Source: Lewinellaceae bacterium
GTDB taxonomy: Bacteria; Bacteroidota; Bacteroidia; Chitinophagales; Saprospiraceae
Direction of reading: 5' to 3'
Length of the DNA: 64,000 nt
Assembly: GCA_020636275.1 (NCBI GenBank)
Contig: JACJYD010000005.1
Location: 72,001-136,000 of the forward strand
The position numbers were made by a program, and so were the translations under genes. The notes below the pieces were generated by a model that ran no database searches, was not told the origin of the DNA, and worked only from the letters and a program-made list of their open reading frames with translations. Of the stretch, positions 43,093-52,394 are shown in pieces. Each line of letters begins with the position of its first letter. The stretch's first letter is position 1.

Positions 43093-46000
43093 ATGCTTTC
43101 AAAAATTGTCATCCCCACGTTATTTTTGGTTTGTTCCCTATCGTCGACCGCACAGGGGGTGTTGGATATGGAGGCCAAAGGTACCACCAGGGCGCTGGTG
43201 ATCGGTATTGCCCATTATGAGAACGACTCCATGGACCTGCACTTTGCCAACCGCGATGCAGAAGTATTTGCCTATTTTCTGACCACCCAGATGGGGGGAA
43301 GTGTCGATACTCAAAACATCATATTGCTTACGGATAGTCTGGCCCGGGAAGGGGCTGTAAAGCTGGGGCTGCGTTGGTTGTTGAAAGAAAGCCAGGCTGG
43401 CGACCGGGCGATCGTCTACTTCTCGGGACATGGCGATGTAGAGCGAGTGACCGATTTTCACGACGGCTATTTGCTGACCTACGATACCCCGCCCGGCAAT
43501 TATGAGGGAAATGCCCTTTCAGTGGATTTCTTGAATAAAGTGTTGATCACCCTGGCCAAGAAAGAGGTGGAGGTCATTCTCATCACCGATGCCTGTCGTT
43601 CAGGCACCCTGGCCGGCGATGCCCTGGATGGGAATGCGCTCACCAATCAGGCACTTTTGCAAAATACCCCCGGCATAACCAAGATACTTTCCTGCAAATC
43701 GGATGAAGAATCCCTGGAAAAACCCATTTGGGGAGGAGGGCGAGGCGTTTTTTCCTACTACTTGATCAAGGGACTTTCCGGGGAGGCAGACCGCGATGCG
43801 AACAAGATCGTGACCCTTGGTGAGATCCAGCTCTACCTGCTGATCCAGGTGCCGCCCGCCGTGAAACCCGACAGCCAGACGCCCAAGGTGGATGGCCCTA
43901 ACGATAGCCAGCAATTGTCTGATGTGCTGGTGGTCGACACCACTTTTATTCGAATAAATGAAACAGCCCCTAAGGGAAAAGAAGTCGTTGCTTTTTCCAA
44001 AGGCATCAAAAGCGGCCGGATCGAAAATCCGGACCCCGGAATAGCGGAACTTGCAGAAAGTTTCAAGACCGCCCTCCGGCAGGGTAGTCTCATCACCCCG
44101 TCCGGTCATGCTGCGATGGATTATCTCCAAAAACTCGAAGAAAAAGCAGGGAGTGAAATGGTTGGGGATTATCGTACGCAACTGGTTGCCGCCCTGCAGG
44201 CCGAAGCTCAGGCGGCTATCAACCGCTACCTGGCTGCCGATTCGCTGGAACTGGCGCGGCAGGCTATCATTGCAGAAACTTTTGCATATGACCATTATCC
44301 CAAGCTGTTGTCCGCTGCCGCTGGACTGGTCGGCAAAGAAGATTGGCTGTACCCCGAGTTGATGGCGAAAAGCAATTTCCTGGAGGCTGTCAACCAGCGC
44401 CTGAAAGGAATGATCAATCAAGAACCGCAGCAAGGCGCCAAAAAAGCCCTCGAATTGCTCGAACTGTCGAGGGCGGAACTCGACGATGCCGCTTATGTCC
44501 ATTTGGAAATGGGACTAGACTACCTGTTGCTGGGACGGGATCAGGAAGCTGAACAACACCTGCAGAAGGCCGCTGAGTTGGCGCCAACCTGGCCCATTCC
44601 ATACACCTATCTTTCCTCGCTCAACCGCAGCCTGGGCCGTGCCGACCGGATGATGGAATTCAGCGCTCGCGCTGTACAGTCCGCTCCCAATTTTTTCGGT
44701 GGCTACATCGAACAAGGCAAAGCCTTCGAAGCGATGGGCGACCTGCTCCAGGCCGAGGCCAACTACCGCCAGGCCCTCCTGCTCAACATGGACAGCTACA
44801 TTCCCTTCGAACAACTGGGCTTCCTCTATCTAAAAACCGGGCAGTTTTTCCTGGCCGATGAGATGCTCTACGAATCGGACCTGCGGAAGGGACTTCAAAT
44901 CCCCCCGCCCTTTATTGAGGTGTATGATCCCGATCCGGCTCCCAAAGCAGATATAATTATTTTGAGCGAGGATAAACCCACTCTTTCCTTTCGGGAGGAT
45001 TTCTACCTACAACTCATCCGGCTCAATCCCGACGATATTGATTCCTATTTGAAACTGGCCCGGTATTATTTCGACTCCAACCGATGGGAAAATGCGGAGG
45101 GTATGTTCCGGCGGGTCATTGCCTTGGACCCGGACCATATGGAAGCCAATAACGCTCTGTTCAAATTGATGAAGCGGAAGGGCCACCTGGCCGGGATGGA
45201 ATTATTCCTGGATATCCTGGACCGGTTGGCGCCGGGCAACTATCTGGAGGCGCGCCTGGATCTATACCATGACTGGAGCCGTTACCATTCACGGGAGCCG
45301 TTGCTTCGCAAGGCGGGAATGCTTTCTGAACTCAATTGGCATTTTGTTCAGGAACGCCGCTATACCAACCTCCGCTGGCTGGCCAGCGAATCATTTGCTG
45401 CAGATACCAATTATTCCCACCTGGAAGAGGAGATCGTTCAATTGCGTAATGCCGAGATCCACGAACCGGATTATACATTCTATACCGGCCTTTTGGAAAT
45501 GAGAAAACCTGCTTTTCTCCCGGTTCCCGACCTGGACCCACTCCGGAATCGGGATGCAATGGAATATGCTCAGGGTGCTTTTTCTTCGGTAATTGCAGAA
45601 AACTATCCGGCTACTGCCCAATCCCTTTTCTGGCTTAGCGAACTGGATGGGAAAATGACCCGGTATCTTGAATATTACCAGGAAAAATACAGGAAAGAAC
45701 TGGACAGCCAGGATGCGTTCCTTAAAAATGCTACCAAAGCGGTGGATGCCAGTCCTGGAAACCTCGATTTCCAACTTCTCCAAATTTCGGCCTTGCTGAA
45801 AAACTGGAAATACCAAGAGGCGCTGGCGAAACTGGAACCCCTGGAAAAAGACCATCGGCTTGATGCCGAATGGACCCTCACCCTGGCCCGGCTCCGGGTG
45901 CTTTCCGGAAAACAAGCCGAGGCGCAACACACGCTCGATCAGGTCCAATATGCATTTATCCGTCCGGAAGAAGCGCCCGATGCCTGGTATCGAACCCAGG

Positions 46001-46305
46001 GCCTGCTCAACCAATTGTCTGGAAGGCATGAAGCTGCACAAACAGATTTCCACACCATCGTATCGCGGACTTACGACTCGGCCGACGACTACTACCAGCA
46101 GTGCCGCAGCCTGGCTGAAAAGGGGGACCTGGTGCAGGCCCTGGCCGTACTGGATGCGGCCTGGATCAATGGATTCCAATACGACCGGGTCTTCAAATAC
46201 GATCCCCATTTCCAGGTGCTCCGCGAATGGACCCGGTTTGAGGAATGGAAAAAAGCGCACTCGATCCAATGGAATGCCTACCGGCGGGCTACGCGGTACA
46301 ACTAA
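43093..46305 (+). CDS. Exported caspase-like peptidase with TPR repeats
   Basis: The 1070-residue protein has a signal peptide (LFLVCSLSSTAQ), then a caspase-fold (peptidase C14) domain at about 30-265: ALVIGIAHYENDSMDLHFANRDAEVFAYFL, with catalytic His113 in SGHGD and catalytic Cys168 in TDACRSG. TPR repeats fill the rest (from about 440), and the C-terminal module resembles that of the upstream TPR protein. Bacterial caspase homologues cleave after basic residues or act in regulated death or stress, but most are cytoplasmic; this one appears exported. The stop codon overlaps that of the convergent ASPIC lipoprotein gene. Confidence 0.9.
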   Translation: MLSKIVIPTLFLVCSLSSTAQGVLDMEAKGTTRALVIGIAHYENDSMDLHFANRDAEVFAYFLTTQMGGSVDTQNIILLTDSLAREGAVKLGLRWLLKESQAGDRAIVYFSGHGDVERVTDFHDGYLLTYDTPPGNYEGNALSVDFLNKVLITLAKKEVEVILITDACRSGTLAGDALDGNALTNQALLQNTPGITKILSCKSDEESLEKPIWGGGRGVFSYYLIKGLSGEADRDANKIVTLGEIQLYLLIQVPPAVKPDSQTPKVDGPNDSQQLSDVLVVDTTFIRINETAPKGKEVVAFSKGIKSGRIENPDPGIAELAESFKTALRQGSLITPSGHAAMDYLQKLEEKAGSEMVGDYRTQLVAALQAEAQAAINRYLAADSLELARQAIIAETFAYDHYPKLLSAAAGLVGKEDWLYPELMAKSNFLEAVNQRLKGMINQEPQQGAKKALELLELSRAELDDAAYVHLEMGLDYLLLGRDQEAEQHLQKAAELAPTWPIPYTYLSSLNRSLGRADRMMEFSARAVQSAPNFFGGYIEQGKAFEAMGDLLQAEANYRQALLLNMDSYIPFEQLGFLYLKTGQFFLADEMLYESDLRKGLQIPPPFIEVYDPDPAPKADIIILSEDKPTLSFREDFYLQLIRLNPDDIDSYLKLARYYFDSNRWENAEGMFRRVIALDPDHMEANNALFKLMKRKGHLAGMELFLDILDRLAPGNYLEARLDLYHDWSRYHSREPLLRKAGMLSELNWHFVQERRYTNLRWLASESFAADTNYSHLEEEIVQLRNAEIHEPDYTFYTGLLEMRKPAFLPVPDLDPLRNRDAMEYAQGAFSSVIAENYPATAQSLFWLSELDGKMTRYLEYYQEKYRKELDSQDAFLKNATKAVDASPGNLDFQLLQISALLKNWKYQEALAKLEPLEKDHRLDAEWTLTLARLRVLSGKQAEAQHTLDQVQYAFIRPEEAPDAWYRTQGLLNQLSGRHEAAQTDFHTIVSRTYDSADDYYQQCRSLAEKGDLVQALAVLDAAWINGFQYDRVFKYDPHFQVLREWTRFEEWKKAHSIQWNAYRRATRYN

Positions 46306-48557
46306 AAACTAAACCGCTTTTCCTGTAAGACCTCGACCTCCGGATTGCCCTCCACGATCCGGATCTTGCTGTTGATGGGAATGTGCTGGTATCGGATGAC
46401 TTCCCGTCCTTTTCTCGGCCAGATCACCTGGATGTTTTCGATGCGCTGGGCATCGTCGAGACCGAACTCCAGTTCGAGGCTGTTGCCGCCGAAGCTGCTG
46501 CCGGGCGATACGGTGCGAAGCCGTGCTACTTCTTCTCCTTTTGCATCGACAAACTGTAATAATACCCGGGCGCCAATTGCTGCCCGGTTGGAAGTGGTGC
46601 CTTGCAACACCACTTTCAAATATTTTTTCTGATTGCCGTATGGATTGATGAAGAGGGCATTTCCAAAGACATCACCTTCGTAGGCGCCGCCCAACACGGC
46701 AAAGATATCTTCATCGCCATCGTTGTCGATGTCGCCGAAGCCGACCGCATGGCCTTTTTGCAGGTGGCCCAACCGGCTGGACGTGGTCACATCGAGGAAC
46801 TTTTCCCCTTTTTTATTCAGGAACATTTTATTGGGTACCAAAGCGGAGTAGGAGGGGGCGCCGGTGCCGATGTAGCAATCCAGATAGCCGTCGTTGTCAA
46901 TGTCGCCGTAATTGGATCCCATGGCAAACATCGGCTCTTTCATGCCCATCTGTTGGGCCACGTTCTCAAATTTTCCATTCCCGAGGTTCTTGTAGAGCCG
47001 GGGCAGGTTCTCGACCGGCTGGTTCAGGTAATAAGCCGCTTCCAGGTGGGCGGCAGAAAGGGAGCCCTGGATGGTGTAGCTGGCGGCAAAGATGTCTTCC
47101 AAACCGTCGTTGTTGTAGTCCCAAAACCAACAAGGGAAGCTGTTGATGGGCTCGCCGGTGCCGGTCTGGGCGGTGAGGTCCGAAAACCGGATCCGCCCCT
47201 CCGGCGTGAACCCTCCGTGCCCGAGCAAAACATTGGGCCGGTCGAACATGGAGATGTACAGGTCGGGCAAACCATCGTTATTGATGTCGGAGGATGCGAC
47301 GCCTTTGATCATACCTCTTATCCCGCCGAGGCCAATCGCCTCGATCTGGTCGGTAAACGTCACTTCCCCCGTGTTGGGATCTTTTCCGTTGCTGATGAAA
47401 AACTCGCAGGGTTGGTCGGTAGTGCCAATAGTCGATTCGTTCCCGATAAAAAGGTCGAGCCAGCCGTCGAGGTTGAAGTCCATCCATACGGCGGCCTGGG
47501 TGGGGTGGTAGGACAGGAGGCCCGTCTCGATGGTCACATCGGTGAACGTACCGTCGCCGTTGTTGCGCAGCAGGGAGTTGGGGATCTCGCCTTCCTTGCC
47601 GAACCAGGCGCCACGCAGGACGAGTAGGTCGAGCCAGCCGTCGTTGTTGTAGTCGGTATGGGCCAGGTTGAGCCCGCCTGTAATACCCGTCAGGCCGGCC
47701 TGTTCGGTACGCTCTTCAAAGGTGCCGTCGCCTTTGTTCAGGTAAAAGCGGATCTGGTCGCTGATTCCCCAGGAGGAGGCAAAGATATCCAGCAGGCCGT
47801 CGTTATTAAAATCATCGACCGCGGTGCCGCCCGACAAGGCTGCCCCTTTGATACCCGCCCGCTCGGCCACATCGGTAAAAGGCGGTACATCGGCCTGCGA
47901 TCGAAAGGCCTTTTCCGGGATGAGCCATTTGGCCGGCACGTCCTGCGGATAGCGCCCCAGGGTCATATAGGCCAGGTTGAGCATCCAGAGGCTTTCGTAG
48001 TTGTCGGGCTGGGCTTCGAGCAATTCGGTGAAGAGTTGGATGGCCCGTTCGGAAGCGGCTTTGATGGAATAGACGCCTTTTTCCGAAATGGGAAAGATGC
48101 AGGATTCGGTATTGGGCCGGTCGATACAATTGTTTTGCTCGCCCAGCCTGAAATAATTGAGGGCGATGAGGCGCTTGATCTGAAAAGGTACGTTTTTGTC
48201 CATGCCCGGGACCTTTTCCACGTCTGCCAGAAGCTGCTCCAGTTCCACGATGGCTTCTTCGTTCTTGCCGGCCGAAAGGAGTTCATAGCCACGGTAGGCC
48301 ATCAGGTTGATCCGCTCCAGCGGGTCGGTGGCGTTTTGAGCCTGTTGCAGGTAGTAATCAGCCCGGGCGCTGTTGAAGGAATAGGGCACTTTTACCGGGT
48401 CGATCTTGCTGTTGGCCTGGTTGACGAGGCGGATCATCTCCTGGGTGCCGGTGGCCCGGACGCTGGTCTTTTCAGGAGAAGCCTGTTGGCAACCGGCGAA
48501 CAAATAAATGGCAAATAGTGCGGCAAGAGGAGAATGAAAGCGCAGGTGGACAAGCAT
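46302..48557 (-). CDS. FG-GAP/VCBS and ASPIC/UnbV repeat lipoprotein
   Basis: Start chosen at 48557 (MLVHLRFHSPLAALF), giving 751 residues with a lipobox at Cys23 (LFAGC). After a TPR-like N-part come seven or more FG-GAP/VCBS calcium-type repeats (DFNNDGLLDIF, DYNNDGWLDLLVL, DFNLDGWLDLFIG, DINNDGLPDLYIS, DYNNDGLEDIF, DIDNDGYLDCYIG, DIDNDGDEDIF), then the ASPIC/UnbV domain (GNSLELEFGLDDAQRIENIQVIWP). It is a surface-exposed lipoprotein, perhaps for binding carbohydrate or protein. It overlaps the caspase gene stop by four bases. Confidence 0.9.
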   Translation of the reverse strand: MLVHLRFHSPLAALFAIYLFAGCQQASPEKTSVRATGTQEMIRLVNQANSKIDPVKVPYSFNSARADYYLQQAQNATDPLERINLMAYRGYELLSAGKNEEAIVELEQLLADVEKVPGMDKNVPFQIKRLIALNYFRLGEQNNCIDRPNTESCIFPISEKGVYSIKAASERAIQLFTELLEAQPDNYESLWMLNLAYMTLGRYPQDVPAKWLIPEKAFRSQADVPPFTDVAERAGIKGAALSGGTAVDDFNNDGLLDIFASSWGISDQIRFYLNKGDGTFEERTEQAGLTGITGGLNLAHTDYNNDGWLDLLVLRGAWFGKEGEIPNSLLRNNGDGTFTDVTIETGLLSYHPTQAAVWMDFNLDGWLDLFIGNESTIGTTDQPCEFFISNGKDPNTGEVTFTDQIEAIGLGGIRGMIKGVASSDINNDGLPDLYISMFDRPNVLLGHGGFTPEGRIRFSDLTAQTGTGEPINSFPCWFWDYNNDGLEDIFAASYTIQGSLSAAHLEAAYYLNQPVENLPRLYKNLGNGKFENVAQQMGMKEPMFAMGSNYGDIDNDGYLDCYIGTGAPSYSALVPNKMFLNKKGEKFLDVTTSSRLGHLQKGHAVGFGDIDNDGDEDIFAVLGGAYEGDVFGNALFINPYGNQKKYLKVVLQGTTSNRAAIGARVLLQFVDAKGEEVARLRTVSPGSSFGGNSLELEFGLDDAQRIENIQVIWPRKGREVIRYQHIPINSKIRIVEGNPEVEVLQEKRFSF

Positions 48558-48584
48558 ATTGGTGGTTTTTACCATCAAAAATAA

Positions 48585-48617
48585 AAAAAGCCCGGACTCC
48601 ATCCGAAGTCCGGGCTT
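48585..48617 (-). terminator. Terminator of tRNA-Met
   Basis: The 10-bp stem (48589-48598 with 48607-48616) and the minus-strand T-run (48582-48588) lie four bases after the tRNA 3' end. Next comes the ASPIC lipoprotein gene. Confidence 0.9.
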
Positions 48618-48619
48618 TG

Positions 48620-48693
48620 TAGCGCGGGGGAGGCTTGAACTCCCGACCTTGCGATTATGAATCGCACGCTCTGACCAGCTGAGCTACCGCGCC
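48620..48693 (-). tRNA. tRNA-Met (CAT), elongator type
   Basis: The minus strand folds as a cloverleaf of 74 bases: 7-bp acceptor stem (GGCGCGG with CCGCGCT, a G-T pair at 1-72), D stem GCTC/GAGC, anticodon stem TGCGA/TCGCA with loop TTCATAA (anticodon CAT), T stem GGGAG/CTCCC with TTCAAGC, and discriminator A. The CCA end is not encoded. First pair G-T rather than the mismatch of initiator tRNA points to elongator Met; an Ile-type (lysidine) CAT tRNA is less likely. Confidence 0.95.
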
Positions 48694-48712
48694 TTTTCGC
48701 TAAAAGCGGACG

Positions 48713-48744
48713 CAAATTTACGAATTTTCATTGGGATGGTGCAA
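48713..48744 (-). promoter_or_regulatory. Promoter of tRNA-Met
   Basis: On the minus strand TAAATTTG (48720-48713) is the -7 element, with TTG (48744-48742) 21 bases upstream. Transcription would start about 14 bases before the tRNA 5' end. Confidence 0.7.
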
Positions 48745-48790
48745 TAGCCTTGTGAAAATTATTTCAAATAAACGAAGATGGGCCTTCGCG

Positions 48791-50281
48791 TTATTTAATC
48801 CGGTTGAGCCCGGCTTTCGCCGCCTGGTGAAGGCCTGCCCGGTGTTCTTCCGGCTTGATGGACAGGCAGCGCTCATAAGCGGTACGGGCTTCTTCCTTTT
48901 TCCCCAAATGCTCATAGATCCGGCCCGTTTCGAGGGCGGCACGGCAGGCAAAATACCAGGGCTGGGCTGCGCCTTTATCGATGGTGGACTGGAAGTTGGA
49001 AAGGGCCAGGTCGTTTTTGCCCAGCGCCTGGTAAACTCGTCCGAGGCGGTAGTGGTATTCGAGGATGTCGCGCGGTCCGGTCAGCGTTTGTTCGGAAAGG
49101 TGTTGGATCGTTTGCAGGGCGCGGTCGAAATAGCCGCCGTCGAAGAGCAAGCGAGCTCGCAGCAGATCGGTATTCGGCATCTCTTCGCTTTGGGCTTCTT
49201 CCAGGGCGCTTTTGTCGCTTTCGACGATGGTATAGCCTTCTTTTTGACAAAATGCCATCTGGGTGCGATAGCCGGCCGGATCGCCCTGCAGGAGCCTGGA
49301 CCAGGCGAGTTTTTGATGGGCTTCCTTGATGAAATTCCTGCCGGAAAACTGGTCGAGGTACCGCTGCAGGTAGTCTCCTGCATCGGCGTCGAGTCGTTGG
49401 AGTTTGGCGATCCCGAGCATGAAATCGAGATAGGGGAAAGGGTGGAAGGTGCGCCCCCCGGGTCGGTGTTGCAGCAGATCGATGGCTTTGTCGTTGCGGC
49501 CGGTGCGCATGGCTACGTTTGCGAGAATAAAGCAGGCCAGGAGATTGGTCTCCGGATTGAGTCGGCTTTCCTGAATGACCTTCCAGGCCGCTTCGTCGCG
49601 GTTATCGAGGTGGAGGAGGAGGTAGGCGTAAAAGACGTAGGCTTCCTCTTCGAAAATGAAGTCGTTCTGCCGGGCGTAATCGATCACCTCTTCCAGTTCG
49701 CCGCGGCCCTGGGCGATACTGCCTTCCATGCTGCTGAGCCATTCCACCGCCCATTTATAGCCGTCGGGAATGGTGCCTACCATGGCGTGGAGAATGCCGA
49801 GGTCTTTCTTGTTGGGCATGAATCCGGGGTAGGCCCGCGAATTTTCCTCCAACAACTTGAAGGCCTTATTGACCTCGAAGAAGGCGGTGGCGTATTCTTC
49901 GAATTTCAGGCGTGCCAAGGCCCATTGCAGGCGGATATCGGCTTGCAGGTATAGCCGCCAGGGCGAATCGGCCGGACAGTCCTTCAGTTGTTGAAGCCGG
50001 CGGTCCTTGTTTTTTTCCAGGCGTTCGAACTCCTCGGCGTCTTCGTTGATGAAGACCCGGAAAAAATCGAGGTAATTTTCGATGTGGAGCCGGATCAGGT
50101 TGGAAGGTTCTTCCTCTTGCAGCTGGTCGAGGAGGCTTTGGGCTTCGGTAAAGCGGAGTTGGATGGTCTTCTGGTAAGCCTGCCGGGCCAGAGGAGACCA
50201 GTTAAAACATTGATCCCCCGTTCCCATCAGGGAAAGGGGGATCAGCAGGAACAGCAAAGTCGCTATTCGGAGCATGGGCAA
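48791..50281 (-). CDS. Exported TPR-repeat protein
   Basis: The 496-residue protein has a signal peptide (RIATLLFLLIPLSLMGTG) and helical TPR-like repeats. C-terminal units are canonical (LEYHYRLGRVYQALGKNDLALSNFQSTIDKG, ALETGRIYEHLGKKEEARTAYERCLSIKPEEH). QCFNWSPLARQAYQKTIQLRFTEAQSLLDQL follows the signal. It is a probable envelope scaffold; no enzyme domain. It starts nine bases after the zinc-ribbon gene and is probably co-transcribed with it. Confidence 0.8.
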   Translation of the reverse strand: MPMLRIATLLFLLIPLSLMGTGDQCFNWSPLARQAYQKTIQLRFTEAQSLLDQLQEEEPSNLIRLHIENYLDFFRVFINEDAEEFERLEKNKDRRLQQLKDCPADSPWRLYLQADIRLQWALARLKFEEYATAFFEVNKAFKLLEENSRAYPGFMPNKKDLGILHAMVGTIPDGYKWAVEWLSSMEGSIAQGRGELEEVIDYARQNDFIFEEEAYVFYAYLLLHLDNRDEAAWKVIQESRLNPETNLLACFILANVAMRTGRNDKAIDLLQHRPGGRTFHPFPYLDFMLGIAKLQRLDADAGDYLQRYLDQFSGRNFIKEAHQKLAWSRLLQGDPAGYRTQMAFCQKEGYTIVESDKSALEEAQSEEMPNTDLLRARLLFDGGYFDRALQTIQHLSEQTLTGPRDILEYHYRLGRVYQALGKNDLALSNFQSTIDKGAAQPWYFACRAALETGRIYEHLGKKEEARTAYERCLSIKPEEHRAGLHQAAKAGLNRIK

Positions 50282-50290
50282 AGCGATTGG

Positions 50291-51061
50291 TTATGCTTTA
50301 GACTCTTCAGCGGCTTCTTCCTGTTCGTAGTGAAGGATATTGTCGTCGACCAGGATCCGGCCGCAGTGTTCGCAGGCCACGATCTTTTTGCGCATGGCAA
50401 TTTCGAGCTGGATCTGAGGGGGGATCTTGTTGTAGCAACCCCCGCAGGAGTCGCGTTCCACCTTGACCACAGCCAGGCCGTTGCGGTAGTTTTCACGGAT
50501 CTTGAGATACGCTTTGAGCAGGCGGTCGTCGAGGTGTGCTTTAGCGGCATCCGACTCCTTTTCCAACGCGGTTTCTTCTTTCTCCGTCTTTTCGATGATC
50601 TCGGCCAGTTCTACTTTTTTTGTCTCCAGGTCTTTCTGCTTGGCATCCAGCCGTTGTTGGTTGGTGTCGAGGGTCTCTTTCTTGTTCTCCAGTTGGCCGG
50701 CGGCCTCGCGGATCTTCTTCTCGGAGAGTTGGATCTCCAGGCGTTGCAATTCCAATTCTTTGGACAGCGCGTCGAATTCACGGTTGTTCTTGACGTTGTC
50801 CATTTGTTTTTGGTAGCGCTGCATCAGGCCCTCGGATTCCTTGATATTGCCCTGGTGCTTGCTGATCTCGCCTTCCAGTTCGTTGATCTGGTCTTGCAGG
50901 CGGCCGATACGGGTTTCCAACCCGGCGATCTCGTCTTCCAGGTCGCTCACTTCGATGGGGAGTTCGCCTTTCAGGATCTGGATCTCATCAATCTGGGAAT
51001 CGATAAGTTGAAGTTCAAACAGACTTTTAAGCTTTTCAGCAATGGTCAGTTCTTTATTCAT
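50291..51061 (-). CDS. Coiled-coil zinc-ribbon protein (CdsZ/CT398-like)
   Basis: The 256-residue cytoplasmic protein has a long coiled coil (about 5-180) and a C-terminal C4 zinc ribbon (SCGGCYNKIPPQIQLEIAMRKKIVACEHCGRILV). This combination defines a conserved bacterial family that includes CT398/CdsZ of Chlamydia, where it binds sigma-54 and type III secretion proteins. Role in Bacteroidota is not known. It is followed by the exported TPR gene, and Nif3 lies upstream. Confidence 0.9.
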   Translation of the reverse strand: MNKELTIAEKLKSLFELQLIDSQIDEIQILKGELPIEVSDLEDEIAGLETRIGRLQDQINELEGEISKHQGNIKESEGLMQRYQKQMDNVKNNREFDALSKELELQRLEIQLSEKKIREAAGQLENKKETLDTNQQRLDAKQKDLETKKVELAEIIEKTEKEETALEKESDAAKAHLDDRLLKAYLKIRENYRNGLAVVKVERDSCGGCYNKIPPQIQLEIAMRKKIVACEHCGRILVDDNILHYEQEEAAEESKA

Positions 51062-51187
51062 ATACTATAAATTGGTAGAAGATTAACAACTGCGGGTAAA
51101 AAAAGATGAATTTTATAACCTATCAGCAGGCTCAGCCTGCTCAACCGGATTTTAAAAATTTACTTAATGCACGTTGTATTTACACGT

Positions 51188-52198
51188 TTAATACAGATAT
51201 CGAACGGGATTTGTATACACTTTCGTGCAATGGAGCGCAAAATTAGGGAATTTTTCGGATAAAATCTCGTAAAAAAGTTCGATCGTAAATTGTTCACTTT
51301 CAAAGTGTCCGATGTCGGCGATGAGGATGCGGCCGTCGGCGTCGAAAAACTCATGGTATTTGTAATCGCCGGTGATGAAAATGTCGGCGCCCTGGGCAAT
51401 GGCCTGGGGGAGGAGGAACCCTCCTGCGCCTCCGCAAAGCGCCACTTTCCGGACGGGTTTTCCAAGCAGAGGCGTATGCCGGATGACCCCGGCCTGCATG
51501 GATTCCTTCAGTTGCCTCAGGAAATCTTCTTCGGCAACCGGATGGGGTAGCAAGCCGATCAAGCCGGCTCCAACTTCTGTCGCAGGACTTTCCAGCGCGA
51601 ATATTTCCAGCAGGGTCGAGGGCGGCAGGGCGGTTTGGATGGCCTGCCGAACCGCCGATTCCCGGGCCTGGTGGAAGGCCACTTCCAGTATTTGGATCTC
51701 ATCCGAAGGGGCCGCCCAATGGACCTGGATACCGGGGATCTCGACCAGGGCTTCTTCGATCGGGTTCCGGAAGGGAAGGGCTACCTGGGTGCGCAGTTTT
51801 TTCCAGACTTGTTTGGGAGCCAGGATACGCATATCTGAAAGGCCGATCCGGGCGGCGATCCGGGTGTTGACCCCCTGGTGCAGCACGTTGTCCAGATTGG
51901 TATGGGCCGCGTATATGGCGATATCGTGCTTGATGGCTTTGATGATGACCCGCTCTACGTAGTTTTTTCCCGTAAACCGTTTCAGGGCCTTAAACACGAT
52001 CGGGTGGTGGGCGATGACCATATTATAATTCAGGGCGATCGCTTCGTCGATAACTTCTTCCGTCGCGTCCAGGCAAAGCACGGCGCCCCTCGCCTCCGCC
52101 TGGGCGTCGCCGGTGATCAGGCCGGCGTTGTCGTAAGCTTCCTGGTATTGAGGGGGTGCAACCGCTTCAAGGACTTGCAGGATCGATTGTATTTTCAT
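51188..52198 (-). CDS. Nif3-like dinuclear metal-centre protein
   Basis: The 336-residue protein belongs to the Nif3/DUF34 family, hexameric with a two-metal site. Visible ligands are the His pair in NMVIAHHPIVFK, Asp in HTNLD and His/Glu in DIGHFESEQ. An inserted middle domain (about 120-220) is the PII-like insert seen in longer members. Function still debated (GTP cyclohydrolase-like or regulatory). The zinc-ribbon gene follows after 126 bases of AT-rich sequence holding only a small hairpin. Confidence 0.9.
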   Translation of the reverse strand: MKIQSILQVLEAVAPPQYQEAYDNAGLITGDAQAEARGAVLCLDATEEVIDEAIALNYNMVIAHHPIVFKALKRFTGKNYVERVIIKAIKHDIAIYAAHTNLDNVLHQGVNTRIAARIGLSDMRILAPKQVWKKLRTQVALPFRNPIEEALVEIPGIQVHWAAPSDEIQILEVAFHQARESAVRQAIQTALPPSTLLEIFALESPATEVGAGLIGLLPHPVAEEDFLRQLKESMQAGVIRHTPLLGKPVRKVALCGGAGGFLLPQAIAQGADIFITGDYKYHEFFDADGRILIADIGHFESEQFTIELFYEILSEKFPNFALHCTKVYTNPVRYLY

Positions 52199-52224
52199 CA
52201 GGTTAAGGTCTCTGACATAATAAA

Positions 52225-52297
52225 TTTATAAACACTGCGGCCACCGGCCGCAGTGTTTATAAACAAAATTCGCCGCCTCAGGCGGCGAATTTTGTTT
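52225..52297. repeat. Two back-to-back 17-bp hairpins between rfaE2 and nif3
   Basis: Hairpin A pairs 52225-52241 with 52247-52263 (loop caccg); hairpin B pairs 52261-52277 with 52281-52297 (loop tca). Both are perfect and share three bases, so the two cannot both be fully formed. They lie in the 196-base spacer between rfaE2 and nif3. Confidence 0.9.
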
Positions 52298-52394
52298 GAT
52301 TATTATTGTCATATTAATTAGGTTATAATTCAAGTTGCGATAATTTGCCTAAAACACATTTGAAAAAATAAAAGATGCATTTAATACCCATTAA

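Noticed and set aside
41364..50281. Anti-phage defence island around the caspase gene
   Set aside because: The caspase and TPR proteins carry signal peptides and no effector, nuclease or sensor typical of defence systems is adjacent.
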